A stretch of 43,160 nucleotides of DNA from an uncultured Victivallales bacterium (GTDB taxonomy: Bacteria; Verrucomicrobiota; Lentisphaeria; Oligosphaerales; JAFGRS01), in contig CAILUI010000279.1 in the NCBI GenBank assembly GCA_903837355.1, positions 1-43,160 of the forward strand, written 5' to 3'. A model generated the notes under the pieces. That model saw only the letters and a program-made list of their open reading frames with translations. It was not told where the DNA came from and ran no database searches. Of the stretch, positions 31,762 to 40,243 are shown piece after piece; positions within the stretch are counted from its first letter, which is position 1, and every line of letters begins with the position of its first letter. Made by a program: the position numbers and the translations under genes.

Positions 31762-33705
31762 TCACTGGATCGGCCAGGAGGGGATGGCGCGGTCGATCTC
31801 GGCCATCAGGCGGAGGGTCTCGGCCAAGGCCACCACGACCTTCTGGTAGTGGGTCAGATCGTCGTAGGAGAGGGTCCGACCCCGGCGGTCCTTGAGCCAC
31901 TTCTCGCACACCTGATAGCCGCCGATGTGGAAGGCCCACACGTCCGCTGGCACGCCCTCGAAGTACTGAGCGCTGTTGATGTAGACCCGCTGGTGCTCGT
32001 CGTCGTAGCGCGGCTGCTGTGGCTCGATCTGGTTACCTCCGGCTACGAGGTGATCGCGTGCGGTGACGATGCCGTTCGAATGCAGCACGGTGACTGCCGT
32101 GATGGACTGATACTGTCGGTACTCCTCCCATCTGAGTGTATCCCTGGGAACCAGAGCGTAAGCCGGCGCTGATGCAGCCAGAGTCTCCCACGCCGTCGTT
32201 CTGACATCGTCTTCGAGGAGACGCTCGTACTTGGCTTCGCGCCGCCCCCAGAGATCGGCGTAGTGCACGCTGGCGGGTCCTGACTTGCCGGGCTTCCGAA
32301 CGAACAGCGTAATCGCCACCCCGGACTGGATGTCGAAGACGTTTTCGTCCCTGCCGCCGTCGGGCGCATGTTCCTTCTTCTTGGTGCTGCCGTGGAGATT
32401 AAGAATGTAGATCTCAGAGAAGGCCTGCAGGAGCTGCTGGCGCATGCCCCGGAAGGTCGGATTGTCGAGGTAGCCATTGTTGGTGATGATCGCCAGGATG
32501 CCGGAGCCCGTCTGCTCGATGCGCCACTGGCCGAAGCGGATGAACTTGACGTAGTCGTCCTGGAGCCACTTCGGGTTTTTCTCCCCGAGCGGCTGGCCGT
32601 CGACCTGGTAGTAATCCTGGAGCAGCTTACCGATGAAGGTGGGGACGCGCTTCCTGCCTTCCTGCCGTCAGCTCGCGTTGGCGGAGTGGCCGGCGTAGGG
32701 CGGGTTGCCCATCACGACCATGATCGGCAGCAGCGACTTGACCTCGTTGGCGGCGCTGGTCTCTTCCGCCACCGTACACCACTGGGGCAAGTCCGGCTGG
32801 GTGGTCAGCGTGTGCGGCTGTTCGAGGGTGTTCGTCAGGTAGACCGCGAGGCGGTCGGTGGCCTCGGGCAGGTAGGCCCACTGGGTGCGCAGTGGCTCGG
32901 GCAGGTCCCGCGCCGCGAGTTGCAGAGTCAGCTTGAAGTGGGCCACGGCGTGTAGAAATGGATGATGGGATCTTCCCTGCGGGTACGCTTGCCGAACCCC
33001 TCGAGAAGCAGCGGCATGTCGGTTCGACGCAGGAGCGCCACCAGCTCGTCGACAAAGCAGGCGAAGGGCTCGTCGTCCAGGGCCGGCCCGGTGATCTGGT
33101 AGAAGAAGTCGCGCAGGAACGGGTTGGACTTCGGGATCAGGCGCTGCGCCTCCGGGCGGCTGAAGTCCGCGCAGGTCGGGTCCATGATGCGGGCGCTGAA
33201 CAGGCCGTAGGCCAGGGTCTGCGCCACCATGTCGGCGAACTCAGGGGTCTTCTCCGGCTGATCGAGGTCGGCGATGAGGACCCTGGCGAAGCCCTTGCGC
33301 CAGCCGCGGAGCAGCGCCGAGGCGCTGTTGGCGGCGAACGCCTGGACGATGACATCGCGGATCAGGTGCGTGAGCCGGGCCATGCGCCGGGCCAGGTCGG
33401 CCGGGTCGCTGATGCTCTCTTCGCCCTGGGCCAGGAAGTCGCCGAGGAGTTCTTCGAGCCGCGCGGCGCCGTCCGGGAGCACGACGAGCCTGCCTCTGGG
33501 ATCCAGACGAGCGACCTGAATCTGCAGCCGCAGTTCGCCCTGGAGGTAGTGCCGGAACTCCAGGTAGTCGGTGAGAATCAGGTTGGAGAGGTCGGGAAGG
33601 TAGCGCGCGAGTTGGTCGTCTTTCTCGACCCTATCCAGCGGAACGCCGACGGCGTCGACACAGTAGGCCTCCTCGCTCGCGCGATTCAGCCCTGTCGGGA
33701 TGGCT
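31762..33705 (-). pseudogene. Decayed type ISP restriction-modification enzyme gene
   Basis: Reading the - strand from about 33705, ILTDYLEFRHYLQGEL and PIIHFY match the early part of type ISP enzymes. The frame is lost near 32945, where HFY is followed directly by AVAHFKLTLQLA in another frame. The methyltransferase core with the SAM-binding motif I (usually between these blocks) is missing. VVMGNPPYAGHSAN (near 32700) gives motif IV, but the reading then meets TGA at 32668-32670 in the same frame and continues as RVPTFIGKLLQDYYQVDG to LNLHGSTKKKE and DENVFDIQSGVAI. A second deletion joins IVTARDHL to VAGGNQIE near 32050. The C-terminus (VWAFHIGGYQVCEKWL through EIDRAIPSWPIQ) is intact. The N-terminus is cut by the repeat at 33744-33869. 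The result is a non-functional remnant of a single-chain restriction-modification protein. Confidence 0.85.
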
Positions 33706-33743
33706 TGTTCCAGTGAAGGGGTGCTCGTGCCCGGGAAAGAAGA

Positions 33744-33869
33744 GGGGCGTGACTACTCACGCCCCACTACAGGCACTGGCATGCCTTCACAGGAACGCTT
33801 TCGGCACGCCCTAGACGGGGCGTACCTCGAGCGCCGTCCTGTGAGTCGAAAGTGCCAGTTTCGTAGTGG
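33744..33869. repeat. Folded inverted-repeat element beside the pseudogene 5' end
   Basis: A perfect 9-base hairpin, GGGGCGTGA-CTAC-TCACGCCCC (33744-33765), leads into a long stem of 106 bases. CCACTAC (33764-33770) pairs with GTAGTGG (33863-33869), ACTGGCA (33775-33781) with TGCCAGT (33853-33859), and TCACAGGA (33787-33794) with TCCTGTGA (33837-33844). ACGCCC (33806-33811) pairs with GGGCGT (33818-33823) at the tip. The nesting is regular, so the element could form an RNA fold or a cruciform. It is the main content of the 297 bases between the pseudogene and the toxin gene; the rest (33870-34002) shows no gene. It could be a MITE, a REP-type element or a structured RNA; no transposase is nearby. 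Confidence 0.72.
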
Positions 33870-34002
33870 ACAGCAGCCGAAGCTACGCGAAATCAGATTG
33901 TTGTTGGGTTGGGATGGCTCTTCGGGTCAGGTCTCCTGAAGTCCTCTGGATGCTGCTCTGCCGCCGCCCGTCCGGCAGACGACCGGGGAGCAGCCAGACC
34001 GT

Positions 34003-34401
34003 CTAGCATACCCCGTCAACCAGCACGAGTCCATGCGCAAGAAAGGGCTCGAAATCGGTGCGGTTGCTGGTGGCCAGGGCGGCGTGTGCATCGATGGCGC
34101 AGGCGGCAATCAAGCAGTCGGCCAGCGAACGAGGTCGCCTGCCGGTCCTGACGAAGAGCCAGCCGGCGCGGTTGGCTGTATCTACAGTGATCGGGATGAC
34201 GCCGTGGATCATATCATGGGCAAGGTCATGCTCGCGCACCGTCAACGGGCCACACTGGAACTCGGCCCAGGCCATGGCGCTGACGTATACCGGCCGGCCC
34301 TCGCGAAGCCACGCTTCGACGTGTCCTACCACGTCCTCACGCCCGCCACCGGCGTAGTAGATGAGGTAGTTGGTGTCGAGATGAATCGGGGTCGTCGGCA
34401 T
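34003..34401 (-). CDS. vapC: PIN-domain toxin (VapC type)
   Basis: A 132-residue PIN-domain ribonuclease. Acidic residues in the usual positions are visible: Asp in HLDTNYLIYY near the start, Glu in AWAEFQCG, Asp in SLADCLIAACA and Asp in TSNRTDFEPF. VapC toxins cut tRNA or rRNA and are neutralised by a partner antitoxin. I chose ATG 34401 because GGTGAG lies 4 bases upstream, in GGTGAGCGCC, and the PIN core then starts at once. GTG 34410 would overlap the antitoxin stop (GTGA) but lacks a ribosome site. It lies directly downstream of the antitoxin gene, in an island with a decayed restriction gene and repeats, typical of horizontally acquired modules. Confidence 0.9.
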   Translation of the reverse strand: MPTTPIHLDTNYLIYYAGGGREDVVGHVEAWLREGRPVYVSAMAWAEFQCGPLTVREHDLAHDMIHGVIPITVDTANRAGWLFVRTGRRPRSLADCLIAACAIDAHAALATSNRTDFEPFLAHGLVLVDGVC

Positions 34402-34406
34402 GGCGC

Positions 34407-34661
34407 TCACCGGCGCGAGTCGCGCGCTTGCTGAATCCAGTCATCCGGGTTCACGCGACCGCCCAGGCTCTGGCGCAGCCGCCTACCGGCGTCGATGCGT
34501 TCCTCGATGTCTGGAGCCGACTGCTCTCCCTGGTCCGCCAGATGGACGCTCCGGCGGACGACTTCGGCCTGCGATACCTGCCAGATGGCAGCCAGGCGCC
34601 GGAGGCGACTCGCGGTGGTCCCGTCGAGGGCGAAGGTGGTGCGGTGGGTCATCGTCTTCAT
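34407..34661 (-). CDS. Ribbon-helix-helix antitoxin partner of the PIN toxin
   Basis: An 84-residue protein. THRTTFALDGTTASRLRRLA (5-24) is a ribbon-helix-helix start (strand TTFALD then helix), and WQVSQAEVVRRSVHLA continues the second helix. This is the DNA-binding fold used by many VapB-type antitoxins to repress their own operon. The charged C-terminal half (EERIDAGRRLRQSL and DDWIQQARDSRR) would wrap the toxin. ATG 34661 is preceded by GAGGTAGGG; ATG 34652 is a possible alternative. It is the first gene of the pair and its stop is 5 bases before the chosen toxin ATG. Confidence 0.83.
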   Translation of the reverse strand: MKTMTHRTTFALDGTTASRLRRLAAIWQVSQAEVVRRSVHLADQGEQSAPDIEERIDAGRRLRQSLGGRVNPDDWIQQARDSRR

Positions 34662-34706
34662 GCCCTACCTCATACCCTCGCGTCGGCGTGCTGTCAAGGT
34701 GGCGGT

Positions 34707-36155
34707 TCAGCGCTTGCGGCCGCGGATTGGCAGGCGCCAGGTCTGCTGGGCCAGGCTGACCAGCATGCGGATGGGCGTGAAGGTGGCCTGCTGCAGGTTG
34801 GAGAAGATATCGGTCATCATGTAGTGCAAGGCATCGCGTGTAGCCAGGCGCCGCTCCTCTTTGAGGAAGAGGATGCAGCAGAGGGCGGCCGCGCGCAGGA
34901 CCGCGGAGATCAGGAAGAGTACGCCGTGCGAGGTCAGCGGCCAGCCCAGGATCGTCGTGCGCCAGGTGGGCCCCAGCCATTGCGCCAGCATCCCGCCGAA
35001 GAGCCCGCTGAGGGTGCCGGCGATGGCGACGGCCATGCTGTTGATGGCGACCGCGGCCGAGCTTGCCCGCGTGCGGTTACCGCTCTCCGCCAGCCGCAGG
35101 AGCAGGTTGAACCCAGCCAGCTCCATGCCCGGCCAGGCCAGCACGGCCGTCAGCACCAGGAGGTAGCCGGGGATCCAGGTCGTGCGGGTGACGAGGATCC
35201 AGGTATTGGCGCCGTTGACGACAATCAGCCCGGCCAGCAGCAGCGCCGGTTTGGAGCCGAAGCGGTCGACGATCCGGCCCCAGAAGGGGTAGACGGCCAT
35301 CGAGGCCAGGGTCGGCACCGTGATCAGCAGCAGGTTCGCCCGCGTGTTGCTCATGCCGACTTCGTCAAAGACGTACAACCACACGAACTGGCCCACGAAG
35401 CCGGTAGCGAAGGTCATCAGTGCCGAGTAGCCCAGGAAGATGCGGAAGGCCGGATTGCGCAGCGGCTGCCGGACCAGTTCGCGCAGGGTCAGGGTCGGGT
35501 GATGATGCAGGGGCTTGGGATCAGGCACGCGCAGAAACAGCAGAATGTCGACCATACCGAGCACGCCGGCGACGGCAAACATGGCGCTGATGATGTCCCG
35601 CAACAGGAGCTTCTGCGTCGGCTCCGGCCAGTCCAGCGCCACCCCGGCCAGCAGCGACAGCACCAGCCCCACCGACTGCCCGAACTGGATGCGGCGCGCA
35701 TTGTAGCGGCCCCGGATGCGGGCTGGGATCACATCGGCCATCCACGACATCCACGCCGGCGAGGCGACGTTGGCCAGGACCGCCGAGAGGAACATCAGGG
35801 TCACCAGCCCAGGCCACTGCCAGCGCTCCGGCAGCAGCCAGGGCAAGGCCCCCATCACCACCCACAGGAAACGGTGCGCCGTGCAGGTCCACACAAAGAG
35901 GGGTTTGCGCCCCCCGTAGCGCTCGAGGTACAGGCTCGTCGGCAGTTGCACCGCCGCCGCCAGGAAGGGGATGGCGGCCAGTAAGCCAAAGCCGAACGGG
36001 GTGACGTTCAGCAGCTTGGCGTAGCGGGTGAAGGCGGCCCCGCTGCCCAGGTTCATCCAGGCCGAACCGAACAGCCAGGCGATGATGATCAGCCGCAGGG
36101 AGTCGCGCAGAGGCGCTGCCCCCTCTGACTCCGCACTCGAAGAAGGCTCGGACAT
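34707..36155 (-). CDS. MFS transporter
   Basis: A 482-residue membrane protein with about 12 hydrophobic segments, the length of the major facilitator superfamily. The MFS loop signature is recognisable in the first half as LYLERYGGRKPLFVW between helices 2 and 3, and a related loop, FWGRIVDRFGSKPALLLAGL, begins the second half. The order and length fit a sugar or drug-type porter, with cytosolic loops of basic charge. ATG 36155 starts directly before the acidic MSEPSSSAESE tail; the longer frame to 36272 adds an unlikely cysteine-rich stretch. It lies 154 bases downstream of the beta-helix gene on the same strand, so uptake of breakdown products of that protein's polysaccharide substrate is a reasonable inference. 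Confidence 0.88.
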   Translation of the reverse strand: MSEPSSSAESEGAAPLRDSLRLIIIAWLFGSAWMNLGSGAAFTRYAKLLNVTPFGFGLLAAIPFLAAAVQLPTSLYLERYGGRKPLFVWTCTAHRFLWVVMGALPWLLPERWQWPGLVTLMFLSAVLANVASPAWMSWMADVIPARIRGRYNARRIQFGQSVGLVLSLLAGVALDWPEPTQKLLLRDIISAMFAVAGVLGMVDILLFLRVPDPKPLHHHPTLTLRELVRQPLRNPAFRIFLGYSALMTFATGFVGQFVWLYVFDEVGMSNTRANLLLITVPTLASMAVYPFWGRIVDRFGSKPALLLAGLIVVNGANTWILVTRTTWIPGYLLVLTAVLAWPGMELAGFNLLLRLAESGNRTRASSAAVAINSMAVAIAGTLSGLFGGMLAQWLGPTWRTTILGWPLTSHGVLFLISAVLRAAALCCILFLKEERRLATRDALHYMMTDIFSNLQQATFTPIRMLVSLAQQTWRLPIRGRKR

Positions 36156-36309
36156 GGACGCACTACTACTTCCCGCAAGGCCTGCTCGGAAACCACGCGT
36201 AACAACCCCCGGACAAGGCACATCCGTACACGGGGATAGCGCTGGGCTGCACGTGGCCCGGCAGGCAGACAACAGCCGGTACTATAGCCCGACCCGGCTC
36301 GGCGGCGGC

Positions 36310-39300
36310 TCAGGGCACGTCGAAAACGGCGCTGAACACGATCGGGCACAGGCGACCGGCGGCGGACTCCGCCGCGAAGCGCAGCTCGCTGGCGCGGTCT
36401 GCCGGCAGGGCGATCGGGGCAGCATAGAGCGCCGAGGCGGGGCTGGGATTGGAGCCGTCGAGGGTGTAACGCACCCGGGCTGAGGCCGAGGCCAGCGCGA
36501 CGCGGGTGCCCGCCGCGACCGCGCCGCCGGCCGGCGTGGCCGTAACGCGCCACTCGTCCGTGCCCAGGTCCGAGGTGATGGACACCGCGTCGACCAGGGC
36601 CGCGAAGTCGCCCTCGACCCCGCGCGCGTCGAAGCCGACCATCAGGAAGTCGAGCGTCTCACCGGCCAGCGTCCCCAGCGGGATCTCGAGGGTACGCCAT
36701 TCACCGACCTTGCCCGTGGCGCCGCTGGGGTGGACGGCGACGCCGTCGCGCGTGTGCAAGCCGCGGTCACGCAGGGGAGCGCCGGCACTGCAGGCCGCGT
36801 CGATACTGGTTCGCACCCCGGCTTCAGTGAGGGGCTTGATACGACAGCTCAGGACGGTGTCAGGCAGGATGGCAAAGGGGCCATCGACCAGGCGGAAGTA
36901 ACAGTAGGCATAGGCCGGGTCCGCGATGCGTCCCGAGAAGCGCACCACGCGTTTCCCCGGGGCAGGGTCGGCGCCGGTCTGGACGACGCACGCGGCTGCC
37001 GTCACCCCACGCTGCCCGCCGCCGGGGGTCGCGATGGTGTTCTCCACGGGCCGCATCTCGGCCCAGGTACGGGAGGGCGGCGCCGGGGTGCCACCCGCGG
37101 ACCGCCGGGGCCGTAAGCTGGCAGCGTTCCCCAAGGCGCGGACCCGCCCGGCCCGCCCGGCGTCCCAGCGGAAGAGGCCGTAGGTACCCAGACAGCCGAG
37201 GAGATCGGCGGCGGCGGCCTTCGGACCGATCTTCACATGCGGCGTCAGATCCTGGCCAAAGACGACATTCTCGAGGCGCAGCGAGCCGCCCTGGAGGGTG
37301 ACCGGGCCCGAGAGCGTGTTCATCTGCTGCAGCAGCACGTCGCCCTGGCCGGCGAGTTGCGCCGTGGCGGGCCCAGCCCAGCACTGCGAGTTGAAGAGCC
37401 GGACGGTACCGCTGAAGTTGGGCGTGGCGACGATGGCGGCCTGCGCCCACTTGCCCAGCGGCACCAACTGCGCATTGGCGAAGTCTACGCCGCCAGCCCC
37501 GACCTTCTCGAGCACGAGAGCCCGGCTGGCGGTATCGGTGCCATGGATAAGCACGCGCGCCTGGCTGCCGCCCTGGTCATCGCGGAAGGCGATGCCGTCG
37601 TAGGCCGCATACAGGAAGGTGGCAAAGATATGCTCCTGGTGGCAGCGTCCGAAGACCATCGCTTCCAGTTGTTTGCGCTGGAAATCGACGAGGCTCTCCA
37701 GACTTTGTCCAGCGACCTCGGGCGGCCGGGGCAGAGACGGGTGCAGGCGCAGGGCGTAGTGCGGGTTGAACTGCAGATCCTCCACCCAGCCTTCGGTGTC
37801 GCACTTGCTGACCCAGAGCCCCCGACGCAGGCAGGCACCGGCCAGGTAACGGATCACATGCCCGTCGCTGGGATGGGTCCAGAAATCCACGCCCTGCCAG
37901 GCGTTGCCAAGGGTGACGTCCTCGAGCCAGCAGGCGGGACCGAGGGCGCGCACGGTCCAGGGGTAGGCAACCGGGGCGGCGACGTTCTGTTCGGGATACC
38001 AGACGGTCAAGCCGCGCAGACCGGAGCCGGCCTCCAGGCGCAGGAATGGGGTGCCATCCTCGCTCTTGCGGCCGCCCAGGGGCATCAGCACGGAACCCGC
38101 GGAGACGGTGTGGTGCGGGACGTCGAAGCTGCCGCGGAGTTCGCAACCGGCGGGCACGGTCAGCGTCCCGGCGAAGCGGTAGTTGCCGGCAGGCACGTAG
38201 ACCGTCGCCCCCGCCGCCTGACGGGCGGCTTCGAGAGCGGCGCTGAAGGCCGCCGTGTTGTCGGGGAGGTCGGGGGAGGCGCCATGGTCCGTGACCACCA
38301 CCAGGGCCGCGGTGCGGGGACCGCGGGCCGGTGCCGGGCGATGCGGCTGGCCGTCGAAGCGCGCCGAGTCGGTCGGCCGCTGGCTGATGACGACGTCCGC
38401 GTCCACAGCCTGCTGGCGGATCACGGGCTCGCCGTCAAAGCGGCAGCCCAACAGCCGGGCGCGGGTGACCCCGGCGCCCAACGACACGTGCGTTGCCGCC
38501 TGCCCAAGCTGGCAGTCAACCAAAGAGAGCTGGCCCGCCGCCGCGTCAACCAGGCCCCGGAGCTGACAGTTCTGGAAGGATAGCAGCCCCTTGCCGGCCA
38601 GGGTGACCGCCGCCGTGGGGCCCGTCAGGGTGCAGGTGTTGAACTGGGCGACGGTGTCGAATGACGCCAGCGCCTGCACCGCCTGGCGGCTGCCGACAAA
38701 CTCGCAGGCGGTCGCGGCGAGGCCGACGCCGTTGAGGCGGTCCAGTTGCAGAGCGGTGCCGCAAGCGCGGAAGCTGCAGTTCAGCATGACGGCGTTGGTG
38801 GTGCCCTCCCGCCCCGGCCGGAAGCGCACCCCCGTGCTCAGGCCCTCGGCCTCGACGCCGACGATGTACTCCCAGTCGCTGCGGCCGATGTCCAGCCCCA
38901 CGACGGACTCGGCCAGACGGCGCCGCAGCGCGGCCCGCGCGGCCGCTGCCAGCGGTGCCCCCGGCAGGCCGCTCTGTTCCCATATCCGCGGGCTGAGCAC
39001 GACCTGATTCAGACGCCCGATGTCGGTCGTCGTATCGATGTAAATACCTGCCTCCAAAGGGGTTATGTAAACATGGCGCAGCGTGTGTAACTCGTTCCAC
39101 TCCGGCCCGATACGAATCCCGCGATAGGCGTTCACCAGGGTCACATTCATGACCGTGACATTGTCGCCGTTGACCTTCTCCGACGTCCCCAGGGTCCACG
39201 GCATGGCGACCACGGCCTCCGGGTTCTGCTCGGGGTACCAGACCGCCATCTCACGCAGGCCGCTGCCCCGCTCGAGGGTAATGGCGGCCGGGCCCTCGGC

Positions 39301-39657
39301 GCGCTCGGGACGGTCATAGACGGCCAGGATGGAGCCGCTCACGCCCCGGTCCGGCGGCGCCCACTCGCCGCGCACGGTGACGCCTTCGCGAAGGACCAGC
39401 GGCTGCCGCAGCGGGTAGGTGCCGACGGCCACGAACACCGTGCCGCCGCCCGCGGCCCCGACGCGGTCCACCGCCGCCTGCAGCCGTGCCGTGGCGTCGG
39501 TCTCCCCCGCGACCGGCGCGATGATCTGCAGGGCGATGACGAGGTCGCTGGACGGACGCTGGAGCGTCACCACGCGCGGCGTCAGGGCTTCCTGGGCCGA
39601 GACGCCGAGGACGCTGAGAGCGCCGAGCAGGGCGAGGGTCGCGGCGGGCTTGGTCAT
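36310..39657 (-). CDS. Large secreted beta-helix protein with internal duplication and chitobiase-type C-terminal domain
   Basis: A 1115-residue protein with a Sec signal (LALLGALSVLGVSAQ, residues 8-22). It holds two tandem pectate-lyase-3-type right-handed beta-helix modules. Each starts with an NTAAF-like or DATARLQ segment and a GTVFVAVGTYPL or ATVYVPAGNYRF strand, and each carries the near-identical block GSGLREMAVWYPEQN (131-145) or GSGLRGLTVWYPEQN (about 540-555). A jelly-roll-like part follows, and the last 75 residues (RVRYTLDGSNPSPASALYAA) match the chitobiase/beta-hexosaminidase C-terminal domain. ATG 39657 is preceded by AGAGG and lies 19 bases after the acetyltransferase gene. 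Catalytic residues cannot be placed by eye. It is probably a secreted polysaccharide-binding or lyase-type enzyme. Confidence 0.85.
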   Translation of the reverse strand: MTKPAATLALLGALSVLGVSAQEALTPRVVTLQRPSSDLVIALQIIAPVAGETDATARLQAAVDRVGAAGGGTVFVAVGTYPLRQPLVLREGVTVRGEWAPPDRGVSGSILAVYDRPERAEGPAAITLERGSGLREMAVWYPEQNPEAVVAMPWTLGTSEKVNGDNVTVMNVTLVNAYRGIRIGPEWNELHTLRHVYITPLEAGIYIDTTTDIGRLNQVVLSPRIWEQSGLPGAPLAAAARAALRRRLAESVVGLDIGRSDWEYIVGVEAEGLSTGVRFRPGREGTTNAVMLNCSFRACGTALQLDRLNGVGLAATACEFVGSRQAVQALASFDTVAQFNTCTLTGPTAAVTLAGKGLLSFQNCQLRGLVDAAAGQLSLVDCQLGQAATHVSLGAGVTRARLLGCRFDGEPVIRQQAVDADVVISQRPTDSARFDGQPHRPAPARGPRTAALVVVTDHGASPDLPDNTAAFSAALEAARQAAGATVYVPAGNYRFAGTLTVPAGCELRGSFDVPHHTVSAGSVLMPLGGRKSEDGTPFLRLEAGSGLRGLTVWYPEQNVAAPVAYPWTVRALGPACWLEDVTLGNAWQGVDFWTHPSDGHVIRYLAGACLRRGLWVSKCDTEGWVEDLQFNPHYALRLHPSLPRPPEVAGQSLESLVDFQRKQLEAMVFGRCHQEHIFATFLYAAYDGIAFRDDQGGSQARVLIHGTDTASRALVLEKVGAGGVDFANAQLVPLGKWAQAAIVATPNFSGTVRLFNSQCWAGPATAQLAGQGDVLLQQMNTLSGPVTLQGGSLRLENVVFGQDLTPHVKIGPKAAAADLLGCLGTYGLFRWDAGRAGRVRALGNAASLRPRRSAGGTPAPPSRTWAEMRPVENTIATPGGGQRGVTAAACVVQTGADPAPGKRVVRFSGRIADPAYAYCYFRLVDGPFAILPDTVLSCRIKPLTEAGVRTSIDAACSAGAPLRDRGLHTRDGVAVHPSGATGKVGEWRTLEIPLGTLAGETLDFLMVGFDARGVEGDFAALVDAVSITSDLGTDEWRVTATPAGGAVAAGTRVALASASARVRYTLDGSNPSPASALYAAPIALPADRASELRFAAESAAGRLCPIVFSAVFDVP

Positions 39658-39676
39658 GGTCGATCGCCTCTGTGTG

Positions 39677-40243
39677 CTACACCGGCGGCCGGTGGGGTTC
39701 CTGCATCGGCGCGGCATCCGGCTGCAGGCGGTAGATCATGGCGCGTTCGACCACCCATTCGCCATTGCCCTGTAGATTCTCGACATCCCGGAAGTGCTCG
39801 AAACCGACCTTGCGGTAGAGTGCGAAGGCGCGGTCGTTGTCCAGCATCGTGGTCAGTTCGATCGCGGCGCAGCCCGCCTCCCGCGCCTGGGCGATGAGCA
39901 GTTCCAGCAGGGGGCGCCCGAGCCCCTGGCCCTGCAGGTCGTCGACCAAGCCGATGCCGAGCAGGGGCACCCGCCGGGTCACGTACCACAGGAAGAAGTA
40001 GCCCACCAGCCGCGGGCCGTCGAACAGCCCCAGAGTCAGGTCCTCGCCCGCCGCCGAGCGCTGCAGGACGCGGCTCACGGTATCGTCATCGTAGGGGTGA
40101 GGTAGGAACCAGCGCCGCGACGGCACGGACAGCTCGCGGTTGAAGCGTTGCAGGGCAGCCTCGTCACCGGCCCGCAGGCGGCGCACGCTCAGCGCCGCGC
40201 CGTCGCGCCGGGGCAACGGCCGCAGTTCGTCAGCGCTCAGCAT
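39677..40243 (-). CDS. GNAT-family N-acetyltransferase
   Basis: A 188-residue acetyltransferase of the GNAT fold. The acetyl-CoA pyrophosphate-binding motif A reads VDDLQGQGLGRPLLELLIAQ, with QGQGLG as the Q/RxxGxG/A loop. Motif B ends in ELTTMLDNDRAFALYRKVGF, a typical N..A..LY.k.GF sequence. The opening LSVRRLRAGDEAAL is the usual strand-helix start. ATG 40243 overlaps the oxidoreductase gene by 14 bases, so the two are coupled. GNAT members acetylate amino groups of sugars, antibiotics, peptides or polyamines. Next to a Gfo/Idh/MocA oxidoreductase, an amino-sugar is the likeliest substrate, but this is inference. Confidence 0.88.
   Translation of the reverse strand: MLSADELRPLPRRDGAALSVRRLRAGDEAALQRFNRELSVPSRRWFLPHPYDDDTVSRVLQRSAAGEDLTLGLFDGPRLVGYFFLWYVTRRVPLLGIGLVDDLQGQGLGRPLLELLIAQAREAGCAAIELTTMLDNDRAFALYRKVGFEHFRDVENLQGNGEWVVERAMIYRLQPDAAPMQEPHRPPV

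Noticed and set aside
32668..32670. TGA in the type ISP remnant read as selenocysteine
   Set aside because: The gene has two further lesions, and there is no reason for selenocysteine in this protein family; a nonsense change (for example from TGG) is simpler.
34003..34410. GTG 34410 as the toxin start
   Set aside because: It gives a neat GTGA overlap with the antitoxin stop, but no ribosome-binding site precedes it, whereas ATG 34401 has GGTGAG at good spacing. It remains possible.
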